Part shown: positions 46,742 through 57,531 of the stretch, in pieces
Position numbering within the stretch: position 1 is the stretch's first letter
How the letters are laid out: each line of letters opens with the position of its first letter
The notes under the pieces: generated by a model
The model's input: only the letters and a program-made list of their open reading frames with translations
Told to the model about the DNA's origin: nothing
The model's database searches: none
Assembly (NCBI GenBank): GCA_020543525.1
Contig: JAHYIO010000023.1
Span: 496,001 to 560,000 of the forward strand
Length of the DNA stretch: 64,000 bases
Source of the DNA: Coriolopsis trogii
Lineage: Eukaryota > Basidiomycota > Agaricomycetes > Polyporales > Polyporaceae
Direction of reading: 5' to 3'
Made by a program: the position numbers and the translations under genes

Positions 46742-49700
46742 TTATGCCTGACTACCGAACAGCTCCTCGATGAACGCGTCCGCATTGGGGGGCCTTCCGA
46801 GGAAGTCCTACGAGCGCACACAACCCCATGTCAGCCCACCTTCCATACGCGCTCACCCCACTGACAAGCAAGAGCACTCACCTTCAGTGAATCAATCTCA
46901 TCCCTGCTCCCTCCGGGGCCCAGAATCTTTTCGCGGTAGAGCTTCCCGCGCTCCGGGTCGAGCGGGTCCTTCTTGAACACCGTCGCGTACATGTCCGCCG
47001 CGAAGACGAGCGAGTAGGTGTACCCGTAGTAGCCGGCGTCGTACCCGCTCGCGATGTGGTTGAATGTGCCCTCGCCTGCACCCAAGTTCTTCCCCTTGAC
47101 AAGGGAGATAGACTCTCTCATACTATTCCAGAGCTCGCTGTAGTCCGCCGATTCTGGCACAACAACCTCAGAGATGAGGCGATCACTGTGAGGAATACAT
47201 CACTAACCTTGGTCAGTGTGCACCTTGAGGTCGAAGTTGGCGAAGAATAGCTGGCGGAGATAGAAGAGCCCGACATTGACGTATCGGCTGTATTCTCTTA
47301 GAATTAGTAAGAGCATCCACACTCACTCGCCGCTAACGAACGCACCTTTTGATGATCTTGTCGATGAGCTCGGCGTCCAACGGCTTCTGGCTCTCATAAT
47401 GGCTCGACATCAGCTCGAGCACTTTCGGCTCGAAGCACCAGTTCTCGAGCATCTGCGATGGGGCCTCGACGAAATCTCCTGCGACGCTCGTACCGTGGAA
47501 ACGCGAGAACTTGGTCTTGCTGAGCAGCCCATGGAAGACGTGGCCCATCTCGTGGAAGAACGTCACGACGTCGTCGTGGCGCATCAGAGCGGGCTTTGTC
47601 GGCGTCGGCTTTGCGAGGTTCGCGACCATGGCCGTGAGCGGGTAACTACGCGAGCCGTCCGACTTTTCGTACCCGGGGAGGAGTGGCCAGACCGCAGCAT
47701 GAGAGTACTTCGACGCTGCCCGACGGAAACTGTGAAGAAACCCTGTGAAGGAATGTAATCCCAACACGTACCACGAGGGAAGAGGTCAAGGTAGCAGTAT
47801 CCGACAAAGCCCGACTCGTCCTTGGCATCCTTCTCCCATACCGAGAACATCTGCACATCTGACAGGAAAGGCGCGTGAGTACAAGACGAACTTCTTCAAG
47901 ACGTGTACAGTCAGCTTACCCGGATGCCAAGTCTCCCCCTTGACTTCGACAAACTTCACACCAAGCAGGTTTTGGTAAATGTCTAGGATGGCAGGCACGA
48001 CCTTTGACACGGGGAAGTACTCCTTGACGAGCATGTCATCGAGGTTCAGGCTGCGTTCGATGAACTTCCTGTCGTAGTACCGGTAGTCCCACAAATAGAA
48101 CTCGCCGTCGAAGGGCAATCCCTTCTCATCGTGCTCCTCCTTCTTCAGGGCAAGCAATGTCTCACGGTCCTTGAGACCGACGGGACGCAGCTTTTGCTCG
48201 AGATCCGTTAGGAACTTGTTATGTCATGTCAGTCGTGTGCCCAGAGACTGTATAGTATATGAATCACCTCTTTGACACCTTTGGCATTCTTGACCATCTT
48301 GACTTCTGTGACGAAGTCCGCCCATGTCGCATATCCGAGAAGTTTGGCGATTTGGCGACGGAGATCGAGGAACTTGCTCATGACCGGCTTGTTGATCGCC
48401 AAGCGGTTCTCAAACTTCTCGTACGCAATGCGGCGAGTGTCTGGACTCTCTGCGAATTTGAACTGTAATATACACCATTGTAAGAACGGTTGTTTGGACG
48501 GACAATCAAGTTGCACGTACGATCGGGAAGATATCGGGAGTCTTGAAAGTCACGTCGTATACCTCTTTGCTGCCATCCGTGCGTTTGGTGTATCCCGAGA
48601 TGACATCCTCTGGGACACCCTTGAGCTTCTCCAACGTGAAGCTGACTACGCCATTCTCCTCGTTGAAGTTTTTCTAGTGCAGAGATTCGCCCAGGTGAGA
48701 GACGACGTGTATGGCGCATGGCTTAGTGACTCACGCTGAACTCGAGACACGTCTGGGACAGCTCCTTCTTCAGAGCTGTCAACTTCTCCCTTTCCGCGTC
48801 CGGGAGGGCCAGTCCTGCGCGCTTCCCGTCCAACAGCATCCTATCCACCAGTCGCTGCTCCTCTGCAGTTAATTTCTTGCCAGATGCCTTGATGTTCTTC
48901 TCTGCCGCCTGCTTGGCCCGGAAGACATCGAGCCGCATAGAGGCCTCGATGCCAAAGTCGCGGGCGAGGACTTCGGCTGCGTTGGATGCATCGCGGAGCT
49001 CTTTTGATGTGGAGACGTTCTGGTAGAAGGTGAGGGGTTCGACGATAGAGTCTCCTATAGCCTCGCTTTCAGCCAGTGCCAGCTGCGAACGTGTTCATCA
49101 GTAACAGCCCTGCTACGATGTCATGAGATGCGGGAGGTATTTCCCCTTCCGCGGAGGCGTATGTGCGTGAGATGGCCATGCGAACCAACAGTGCAAGTGG
49201 CTGCCTATTCCTGACTATTCCCAATCATGTACTCGTACGACAATTGGGCTGGCTCACGCCGCACGCAAACCAGGCAAGCGATCGCAGACGGTTCGCATGA
49301 CAATCACACACCTATACCCCCTCCGAAATTTGAGAGGGGCAACGCTGGGAATTGGCCTCAACTTACAAACACCTAAGGTAAATGACCGTACGACACGAAT
49401 CAGTAATCGTTGGGGACTGTCTGGCAAAAGCAGACAACATGAGCACGCACCGACTCAAATGTACATTCCTCCGGCTTGAGCGCGCCGATCTTGTCGAGAC
49501 GAGCACGCTCCTCGGCGATCGTCTCCTTGGTCAACTTGAGGACCTCTTCTGGGGTGTGTGTCCACTTTGGAGGTGCCTGGGGTGGTTTCAGCGACGCCAT
49601 GATCGAGTTATCTGTAGGGAGCGAGAACAACCCTGAAGAAGTAGAGAGCGATCGATGGTCCCAGAGGTTATTCAGTCCCGCACGCGCATACAGCGATGAT

Positions 49701-49858
49701 GCTGAGGGCGTGACCTGGAACAGGCGCATGGCCGCGCTTGCCGAGACGGAGGGGCGAAAGGCGGCCAACGCGCCAACGCCGACGGCCACACCAAGCAGCG
49801 GTCGGCGGCGTAGAGCTGCAATAGCAACCGTGCACGTCGCGCGGGGCTTCATGGTCAT
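46742..49858 (-). CDS. M3-family metallopeptidase (saccharolysin/thimet oligopeptidase type)
   Basis: Zinc oligopeptidase that degrades short peptides in cytosol and mitochondrial intermembrane space. The long N-terminus from the ATG at 49858 has a basic, hydrophobic leader (KPRATCTVAIAALRRRPLLG). A second ATG at 49600 starts MASLKPPQAPPKWTHTPEEV, where homology to the family begins, so two forms may be made. Family blocks are TFYQNVSTSKELRDASNAAE, AGLALPDAEREKLTALKKEL, GEFYLWDYRYYDRKFIERSL and the zinc site VVTFFHEMGHVFHGLLS (HExxH) with a third ligand in MLENWCFEP. The substrate tyrosine/histidine region GYDAGYYGYTYSLVFAADM is present. It ends EELFGSQA. The first intron, about 370 bases, is unusually long here. 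Mitochondrial intermediate peptidase is a less likely identity. Confidence 0.9.
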
Positions 49859-50134
49859 GGACAGCGGGCAGGGTGCGCTACGCGACGAGCGCGACGCGAT
49901 ACAAGCGTGACGCGTAGGGAACGCGCGCGCGCGTCTCCCTCGTTCGGTGTTGGCCGAGGGTCCGCTTACATCAGCCTTCATAACTCGATTAGGTCGAGTT
50001 TCGTTCGACCTCGTCGTCGCCGTCGTTGTCGCCGCCTCGTCCTCGTCGTCCCCGGCCACTGCTCTGTCTTCAGCTGCTCCTCAGCATTTCTCCTCAGCCC
50101 CAAGAGGTTTTCATCTAACGACAGAGACATAGCA
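49859..50134. promoter_or_regulatory. Shared divergent promoter, 276 bases
   Basis: Lies head-to-head between the M3 peptidase (start 49858) and the MAPKK (start 50135). An open frame crosses it from the MAPKK side but begins with no conserved sequence. No TATA box seen. Confidence 0.5.
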
Positions 50135-51727
50135 ATGTCCAGTCTCGGCGGCCCCGTGCGCAAGAAGCGGAACTTCAAGGCCCTCCAACTCGATGTCTCG
50201 CAGCCGCCCCCGGAGCCCCAGCCAGAGCCAATCCGCGTCGCGCCCGTGCCCGCGGGTGGCGGCAAGAAGCGACCGCCCCCGATGCAGCTCAAGGCCCCGA
50301 AGGTGTCGGTAACGAACACCAGCACGGCGACCAATGTCGATACAGACAACAACCTCTTGACCGTGAACGGCTCGAGCTCAGCGCCACCGACGGGCTCTGC
50401 GTCTGCGCATCGCATGACATACCACACAACACTGTCGACGACACTCGCGAACCTCGAACTCAATTCAGAGAACAAGTACCATGATCTCAGGAGCGAGGAT
50501 CTCAAGGATTTGCGGGAGCTCGGGCAGGGTAACGGGGGCAGTGTGAAGAAGGTCGAGCACCTTCCGACGGGGACGATCATGGCCAAGAAGGTGCGCCCTC
50601 TAACCTTGCGGTTTCTTGCGTACCAGAATGCATGTATGGAACGGGGAAGCTGAGACAAGACACAAACATACCAGATCGTGTTGATTGACGCGAAGCCGTC
50701 CGTGAGGAAACAGATCCTCCGTGAGCTGCAGATCATGCATGACTGCCATTCGGACTACATCATCTCTTTCTACGGCGCCTTCATTGCGGACCCCAACATT
50801 TGCATATGCATGGAATACATGGACAAGGGCTCGCTCGACGGCATCTACAAGAAGATCGGCCCCATTGATATCGACGTTGTAGGCAAGGTAGCGCTTGCCG
50901 TGCTCGAAGGCCTCACGTACCTCTACGATGTTCACCGGATTATCCATCGTGGTGCGTAGCTTTGGTGGCCACCTATTCATCGTGCCGGTTGTGATCGTCT
51001 CCTGCAGACATCAAACCCTCAAATATCCTCTTCAATTCCCGTGGACAGATCAAAATTTGTGACTTCGGTGTCTCTGGAGAGCTTATCAACTCTATTGCCG
51101 ACACTTTCGTCGGAACGTCGACGTACATGAGTGTGAGTAAATTACGTAGTCTATACAGCCTGAGATTACTGTTGTTGAACGTTTCCGCGGACTCGCATAG
51201 CCGGAGCGTATACAGGGTGCGCAGTACACGGTCAAGTCCGACGTGTGGTCCCTTGGTATCTCGCTCATCGAGCTGGCTCTCGGCCGTTTCCCTTTTGCTG
51301 AATCGTCGTCGGACGACTCCGATTTGTCGGACTTTGAGGGCACGCTCTCCCCAAGCCGGCCGCATCCTATCCCTTTGACGAAGGAGCAGAGAGACAAGAA
51401 GAAGAAGAGGAAGAGCAAAGGAGTCAGTCTCCAAGGTGGAGGGATGACTATGAGCATTCTCGAGCTCCTGCAACATATTGTGAACGAACCCGCGCCTCGG
51501 CTGACTCCGGAAGGCCGTTTCCCGAGAGAGGCTGAGGACTTTGTGGACAGCTGTCTGTTGAAGGACCCGGACGCGCGGAAGACGCCCAAAGACCTTCTCG
51601 TGCGTTGTTTTCAATTGACCAGAGTTCTGTGATGCATGTTCTGAATCAGTACCTGCAGAAGCACCCATGGATCGACCACTCGAGAACGGCGACCATCGAT
51701 CTCGAGGCTTGGGCGTCGACATTCTAG
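50135..51727 (+). CDS. STE7: MAP kinase kinase, Ste7/Fuz7 type
   Basis: Dual-specificity kinase of the pheromone/filamentation MAPK cascade. The N-terminus [20 protein letters not shown] and the basic [14 protein letters not shown] hold docking-site-like basic/hydrophobic clusters. Kinase features are [14 protein letters not shown] (glycine loop), [10 protein letters not shown] (ATP-binding Lys), [35 protein letters not shown] (catalytic loop), [20 protein letters not shown] (DFG and activation loop with the SxAxT phosphosites) and [20 protein letters not shown]. An acidic/basic insert ([13 protein letters not shown], then [14 protein letters not shown]) lies before [13 protein letters not shown], as in Ste7/MEK proteins. 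The end is LEAWASTF. The split between Ste7/Fuz7 and other MAPKK groups is by overall look, not a tree. Confidence 0.9.
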
Positions 51728-52162
51728 TCGACTCATTGCTATTGACGGTGTAGCCGTCTCACGTGTAAAGATTAGTGTCAATGTTGTACACGCCAACCAG
51801 TGATTTCCCCCCTTCGACTTCGTCGCCTCAACAACTGTACATTTATACCCGCCCTTGTACCTACCCCCTCCCGGACGCACGGCGTCGCGCGAGTCGCTGC
51901 CCGTTGTTGTTATGCACATTCGTTGACTTGGTATACTTAAACGGTATCGCACGACTGGTGTACTATAGAACCAATCATTTATGCATTGACGGACGTTGAA
52001 ATTCTATGGCCGACAGCGAGGGGATTTCCGTAACGTGTGCTCGAGACATCCATCAGCAGATCGTATACAAGTCCAGCTAGACGATGATGCGGAGAAGCCT
52101 CGACGTACAGCTGTGTTCCATGTGCGCAAGATCTCGGCTGACCGTTTGACTCATATGTCGCT
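51728..52162. other. Convergent 3' flanks
   Basis: No gene supported; between the MAPKK gene and the next minus-strand gene. Confidence 0.6.
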
Positions 52163-53277
52163 TTACAACGCAACCCGATCCATTGTCTCCATACTATGCC
52201 GTATGACTACTTCGAACGAGCGAGTTACATCCTCCATCCGCGCCACAAATCGGGTTCGCAACCGTGATACGAGGGCATCGCAGTGCAAGTGCTCGACGAC
52301 TGTGCTGATACTCTGCGGGCAGGAGAATTTGAGGAGGCTATGAGCCCCCCACCCTGCAGACGAAGGATGCGGTTTAACCCCGACCGCCAGCCCAGACCGG
52401 GGGATGAGGACGCATTCGTACACGTCCAGAGGGACGCCACCTAGGAGGACTCCGCCGTCGTTCAAAGCCTCGGATGTGGGGACATAGGCGACTGGGAACT
52501 CAAGGACGCATGCTGCAAATGCCACCATGTCGCTGATCGTCCGATAGTCCGCATTGTCGCGTAGGTTGACGGCGACAGGGTAGGTCCCGCCGTCAGTTTG
52601 CATGGCGATGTCGGCGAGGATCATGCGGATGATGGCGAGAAGACCGGGCGGTGGCGAAGACAACTGTAGGGAGAAGCATGGGCATGGCAGACTCGAGAGG
52701 GCTAGAGTACGAACCTCCACGTGCGATCCGTGGATTTTCACGAACGAGACCCATGTTGCGAGTGACGGAGAAAAATTGTCCATGTCCACGTCCATGCATG
52801 TCCTCAGCCTCGGAATGGATACGAAGAATATTTGGTCAGTTGTTGGGTCGTGAACGAGGACGACGGTCCCGAAACGAGGGCTTTCCTACAAAGGAGTGAG
52901 TGTCGACCCGGTATATCTTCTGCCAAATGTTGCTCACCGTTCTCAGTCGAGTCAGGAACTTGCTGAGAAAGTCGAGCAGAGAGATACGCCAGTCGCGCAT
53001 AGCAAACCCGTCAAACAGATATCCGGACCTACCTCATTCGCCCGTCAGTTTGGATGCATACACTCAGATAGCGGCTGTGCATCGAAACATACCGTACTCC
53101 GAAAGCCACAACGGTTAAATCGAGACTAACCTGGCAAAGTCGCGCCCGTGCGACATGCTTGACTGCCAAATCAGCGCGTAGAACGCGATATGTCGACTTA
53201 ACGACCAACTCGAATTCGTTTGTCAGATCCGAAGCCATAACATGACGGTCGTTGACGGTCAGGGAGTGGTGACACAT
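52163..53277 (-). CDS. Uncharacterised protein, possibly C1orf74/DUF4504-like
   Basis: Not firmly recognised. A plausible chain is MCHHSLTVNDRHVMASDLTN, an exon RYLSVCIQTDGRMR, then KFLTRLRTESPRFGTVVLVH, DPTTDQIFFVSIPRLRTCMD, WVSFVKIHGSHVE, SSPPPGLLAIIRMILADIAM, QTDGGTYPVAVNLRDN and FAACVLEFPVAYVPTSEALN, and finally a helical end with the stop at 52163. The sentence FPVAYVP after a LL/DN-rich helix recalls the C1orf74 (UPF0739) family, but the match is from memory and weak. Exon 1 and the start are uncertain; ATG codons at 53277 and 53241 are both possible. It is the next gene downstream, on the same strand, from ALG6. Confidence 0.55.
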
Positions 53278-53392
53278 AGACGCCCCTCCAATCTGCAAAC
53301 TTCGAAGTTCATGTCAACGGGAAGACCGCATAGACATCTTCTACAGCGAGCACCGGTAACATAAATAATAATAGTCCACATCCCCTCGTCAG

Positions 53393-56061
53393 TCATCGAA
53401 GGTCCACACTCCCGCTCCTCGGCACCTTCCTCCTCTTCCCCTGAGCGAATCCCAAACTCATCGTCCGCATCCCCTGCGCCCTCACCGCTGCCGCGTCGTT
53501 CGCAGTACTCCTCCCTTCATCCTCACCACCATCACCGGATATAGGGAACGCCTGTAACTTGGGAGATGCGCTTGAAGTCGACGCTAGGGGTGGCTTTGTA
53601 ACCGTAGCAGGCTTCGAGCGCGACCCGAGCCCACCGAGCGCCCAGCTTACTTCAATGCCCCGCTTGATGCTCCAGAGCCAGACGAGCATGAACACGGGGG
53701 TGCTCACGAGGACGTTGAGGACTGGGAAGATGTCAGGTAGACGCGCAGGGGGCGCGATGAGGAGTTCGGCGATGTGGAGGACGATGCAAGCGGTGTAGAC
53801 CGCCTGTAAAAAATGAAAATATGTGAGCAAAGGAGGTGAGCGAGAAAATCAGGGGTAACATACAGTGGAGAGGAGTTGGATGAGCGAGCGGCGAGACGTC
53901 TTGAACGGGTTGTATCCGATCATCTTGTTCCAGAAAACGAGGAGCGCAATGTACTGAACGCCCAGCCCATCTCGTTTCAGCAAGGGCCACATGCTATAGG
54001 ATGTCAACGCATGCTTCGAGACAGACGTGGCGAATGACGTACCTGAACACAGCAACATTGTTCATGAGCATTCCCAACTCAAATGTTTGCTCTTCGGGTG
54101 ATGAGGCTGATAATAGCAGTGTCATGGGCAGGAGAGGAACTAGAATCGTCTTCTCGTGCACTTGGAAAGAGAAGAGGAAGAATGACATCGACGAAGTGAG
54201 AAGCGCATATGGGAGCAGAGGCAGGATTGATGTCGGTATAGCCTGTTGCACCGCTGCCTTCTCTCCTTCAGTAAGGGGCTGCATGCGTTGTCTGTAGCCG
54301 TTCAGCAGCAATGTTATGACAGCAGGGGTGAAACCCAAGGCCGTGAGGATCGCCGAGAGCCTCACAAGAGATGTCTGCGCTGCCCATATTTTCCATTTGA
54401 GCACGACGTTCGACGCACACCAGAAGTTGGCGACTTTGTCCTCAAAGAGGCCGCGGTTGAAAGGGAATATCCGGGAGACAGGATGAAGGATGGCGGATAA
54501 CGGTGCGAAAGGCGGGAGAAAAGGGAGGAAGAGCACGATGAACGAAGACACCGTGATGATGCCCAGACGAATGAACAACTTAGTACTGGCAGTACGCGTG
54601 AGCATATATATTGTCTCTCAAGCAAGAGCGGACGCACCCTGCTGATGGTCCGAGATACAGACACTTTGCCAGAAGGTATGTCCCGATAGCAGGAGCGTAA
54701 TACAAGGCCATCTGCTTGAAGCCAAGACTTAGCACAAAACAGACTGCACCAATGAGATCGTGTCCAGTTGCGAAGAAGTTGATGGCGAGTAGTGTGAGAC
54801 CTGAACCAGTCGTTTTAGAGGCATCCGTAGGGCCTCACATGAAGTACCGCTCACCGAGCATGATTGAGTTGTATTGGAAATGACCGAAGTCGATGAGGAT
54901 GAGGGCAGGTTGAAACAGCAGCATGAGGAGGGCAACATTCTAGAGGCACGAGCAACGCTTTGTCAATGTATCTACCTAAGGAGAGTGTTACGTACCTGTG
55001 TGCGTGATGATCGTGTACCCTGCCAGACCCTCGTGAACATGATGAGGGCTGGAACATATATGAGAGTGTCCAAGACGAGAACAGTCGAGCGCATGAAGAC
55101 TTTGCTACTCGAAGACTCGATGCCACGAGATGTGTCGAGGGCGACCCATGTCGGGTTGATCCACGATCCTCTTCACTCATATCAGCCTCGCAGTCCGGTA
55201 CCAGGCGAACGTACTTACACAATTCCGCATAACCATGAGACGTACGCCGTGAGCGGCGGATAGTCAAGGCCCCAGTACTGGAGGTCGTAGGTATACCATT
55301 GTCGTGTCGGTAAGTGTATTGTTAACTCCATCCAATGTCGTTGGGCTTCGTAGTCGCCGTACATAGGCGGGATTGCTTGGCCTGTGCAAGGCGTAAAGAC
55401 ATGTAGCATTCACGGATGTGCGTAGAGAGCAGACCAGAGTATGATCCTAAGCCTACAGCCCATTTCACCCAAACGGACGCCAGGAGCAGCAGGGGAACCA
55501 CCCAAGGCTTCATATTCTCGTGATGCATCCACCGTAGCCATCGTCTGCCCATGCTCGCCTCTTCTTCGTGTCTGTGCTCTTTGTGCGAATACAGATCTGG
55601 ACGTTGGGAGAAAGAGGATACACGTCGTGTATTCTGAGCAACTAGAGCATTCAAGCTCAGGTTCTGGCTCAAGCGTTTCCTGTTCCGCGCAGGTGATGTT
55701 GGGGTAGCGAGTAGAGGAGATGTTGGGGGCGAGTATGGGGATAGCGGTGGCGTACTGAGCCAATGCTGGCTCTCGGTCTGGAGTATGTGATGTCTGCGGG
55801 GAACCGGCGCGATGATGTCCGTACGGTCTGTACTGTACAACGCGTCAACGCGCCGATTGGGTTTTCATATCAGCATAAATATACGCACGCATCGCTCCAT
55901 ACACTGGCAGCAGACAGACGATGCCTGAGAACTGGAGTAGTGGCTCGCTGTGACCAACTGGGTGCTGTCTGGGCTGAAGTCTGAGACAGCATCGAGCTCC
56001 TGCGGGTAGATCGGGGATGTGTGGTAGCGCTATTTTCCGCGTACTCGTCCATGTCGAACAT
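53393..56061 (-). CDS. ALG6: Dolichyl-P-glucose alpha-1,3-glucosyltransferase (Alg6)
   Basis: ER membrane enzyme that adds the first glucose to Man9GlcNAc2-PP-dolichol in N-glycan precursor synthesis. The N-terminal 150 residues are cytosolic and Ser-rich ([20 protein letters not shown] onward). The catalytic luminal loop is clear: [20 protein letters not shown] with the Asp-Tyr-Glu, [20 protein letters not shown] and [18 protein letters not shown]. Many hydrophobic helices follow, including [41 protein letters not shown] and [20 protein letters not shown], all Alg6-family landmarks. The last helices end [20 protein letters not shown] and a basic tail [12 protein letters not shown]. The DYEAQRHWM form favours Alg6 over Alg8. 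It is divergent from NAS2. Confidence 0.92.
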
Positions 56062-56286
56062 GAACTAGGTAGAGACGGATGGAGACAAAGTCAGGGCAGA
56101 GTCAAAGACAAGAGGTGCTGAACGCGAAACTTCCCCATGTTGCTGGCGCGAAACCGGCGGTTATAGCAGTTAGCACGAAACCAACATTTGCAGAAATGTC
56201 CCATTTAGGACTTGGAATATCGCAGACGCCCTCAACTGATCTCACTTTGTCTCCTTACCATCACCACCTCCTCCATCTGAGCTGTA
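56062..56286. promoter_or_regulatory. Shared divergent promoter, 225 bases
   Basis: Lies head-to-head between ALG6 and NAS2. The distance suggests a compact bidirectional promoter. No TATA box seen. Confidence 0.5.
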
Positions 56287-57069
56287 ATGGGATTCAGGCT
56301 GCCTCCGCGAATGAACAACTCCGAATCTTCAGACCGTGTTCGCGTGCTGATGGCGCGCAAAGACGCGATCGAGGCCCAGCTGGAGGCGCATCTCTCCGTC
56401 TTGCAGAGCAATGCCGTGACTATGGACACACCCCTCATCGACTCTGAGGGTTTTCCTCGAGCTGACATTGACGTATGGGAAGTGCGGCATGCGCGTGTCC
56501 GCATCATTGAACTCCGAAATGACCATAAGGCCCTCATGGACGAGATTATGGTCGCTCTGCAGACTGTTTACAACCCCAATGCGCGCGTGAACGAAGAGCG
56601 GCCGGCACCATCAAGTAGTACATCTCTTGAACCATTCGCCAGAGTTGACGGGGTTGCACCAGGCAGTCCCGCATCTGCTGCGGTGAGTTCCACGTCCCTC
56701 AGTAGTGGGTATATCCTGACTGTGTGGTCGTAGGGTCTACTAAGAGAAGATCTCGTACTATCGTTCGGGCCTCTAAACAAGTCGTCCTTTGCGACTTCGT
56801 CTTTGCAGCCGCTTGCTGAGCTTGTTGCTGCGCAGGAAAATGTGAATTGTTGTTTGCTATTGGTCAAATGTAGTATTCACTAATGCCTGATGTTTAGCAC
56901 GAAGTCATCATCGAGGTATTGCGGTCAGAGAATCAGAGAGTACGGCTGACGTTCATTCCCCGTCGGGGATGGGGTGGCCGAGGTCTTCTGGGGTATGTTC
57001 ATATATCTATCCATTTCGCATGTCACTCATGATGCCAGTAGATGCCATATCGTTCCATACAACGCATGA
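56287..57069 (+). CDS. NAS2: 26S proteasome assembly chaperone Nas2/PSMD9
   Basis: Chaperone that binds Rpt5 during assembly of the proteasome base. Four exons (56287-56682, 56734-56841, 56898-56992, 57039-57069) sum exactly to 209 residues, the family length. The N-terminal coiled coil reads VRVLMARKDAIEAQLEAHLS, then LIDSEGFPRADIDVWEVRHA and RVRIIELRNDHKALMDEIM, a Nas2 hallmark. A PDZ-like domain follows: GLLREDLVLSFGPLN, LAELVAAQENHEVIIEVLRS and the end RRGWGGRGLLGRCHIVPYNA. The final intron is short (46 bases) and the last exon has only 31 bases. Confidence 0.93.
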
Positions 57070-57531
57070 AGGGGACCGGTTTGTCGGAAGACTTCTGCAG
57101 TGTAACATAGCTGTTGTAATCAAGTTTCGCATGTACACCTTCGCTGCTCCTTCACTATTGGAAGCTGAGCCCAAACAGTGCGGACAGTAGTAGGTGAGTT
57201 CACTCAGTTTCGTCTAGGCAGTCTTCACAATGTTCACAGCAAGCGGTGTCTTCCTGCGAAGAGGTGTCATCAGAGACCATAGTATGCATGGGAGGGCTGT
57301 GTGACCGTCTAAATCGAATTTGGTCAAGATTCTGTCGTGCAGTCGCCGTGGATGTCCACTCCTTACCGCCCATGTGGTTCGAAGGTAGCTCTACATGCTA
57401 TTGGCAATGTCTACTGCGCTACGCCTACGTCCTGATGAACGCCACATGAAGTGCGAGGCAACTTACACCACACGCACTCACGTATCACGTATATGAGGAG
57501 GAAACCCTCCGATTCCACTCATTCTACAACG
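57070..57531. other. Intergenic between NAS2 and the acyltransferase-like gene
   Basis: Both neighbours run on the plus strand. An open frame at 57246-57449 has no recognisable domain. No gene called. Confidence 0.5.

Noticed and set aside
46742..51727. Mating-type A locus, because an M3 peptidase flanks HD genes in many Agaricomycetes
   Set aside because: The peptidase is of the saccharolysin type, and no homeodomain gene is next to it. The neighbour is a MAPKK.
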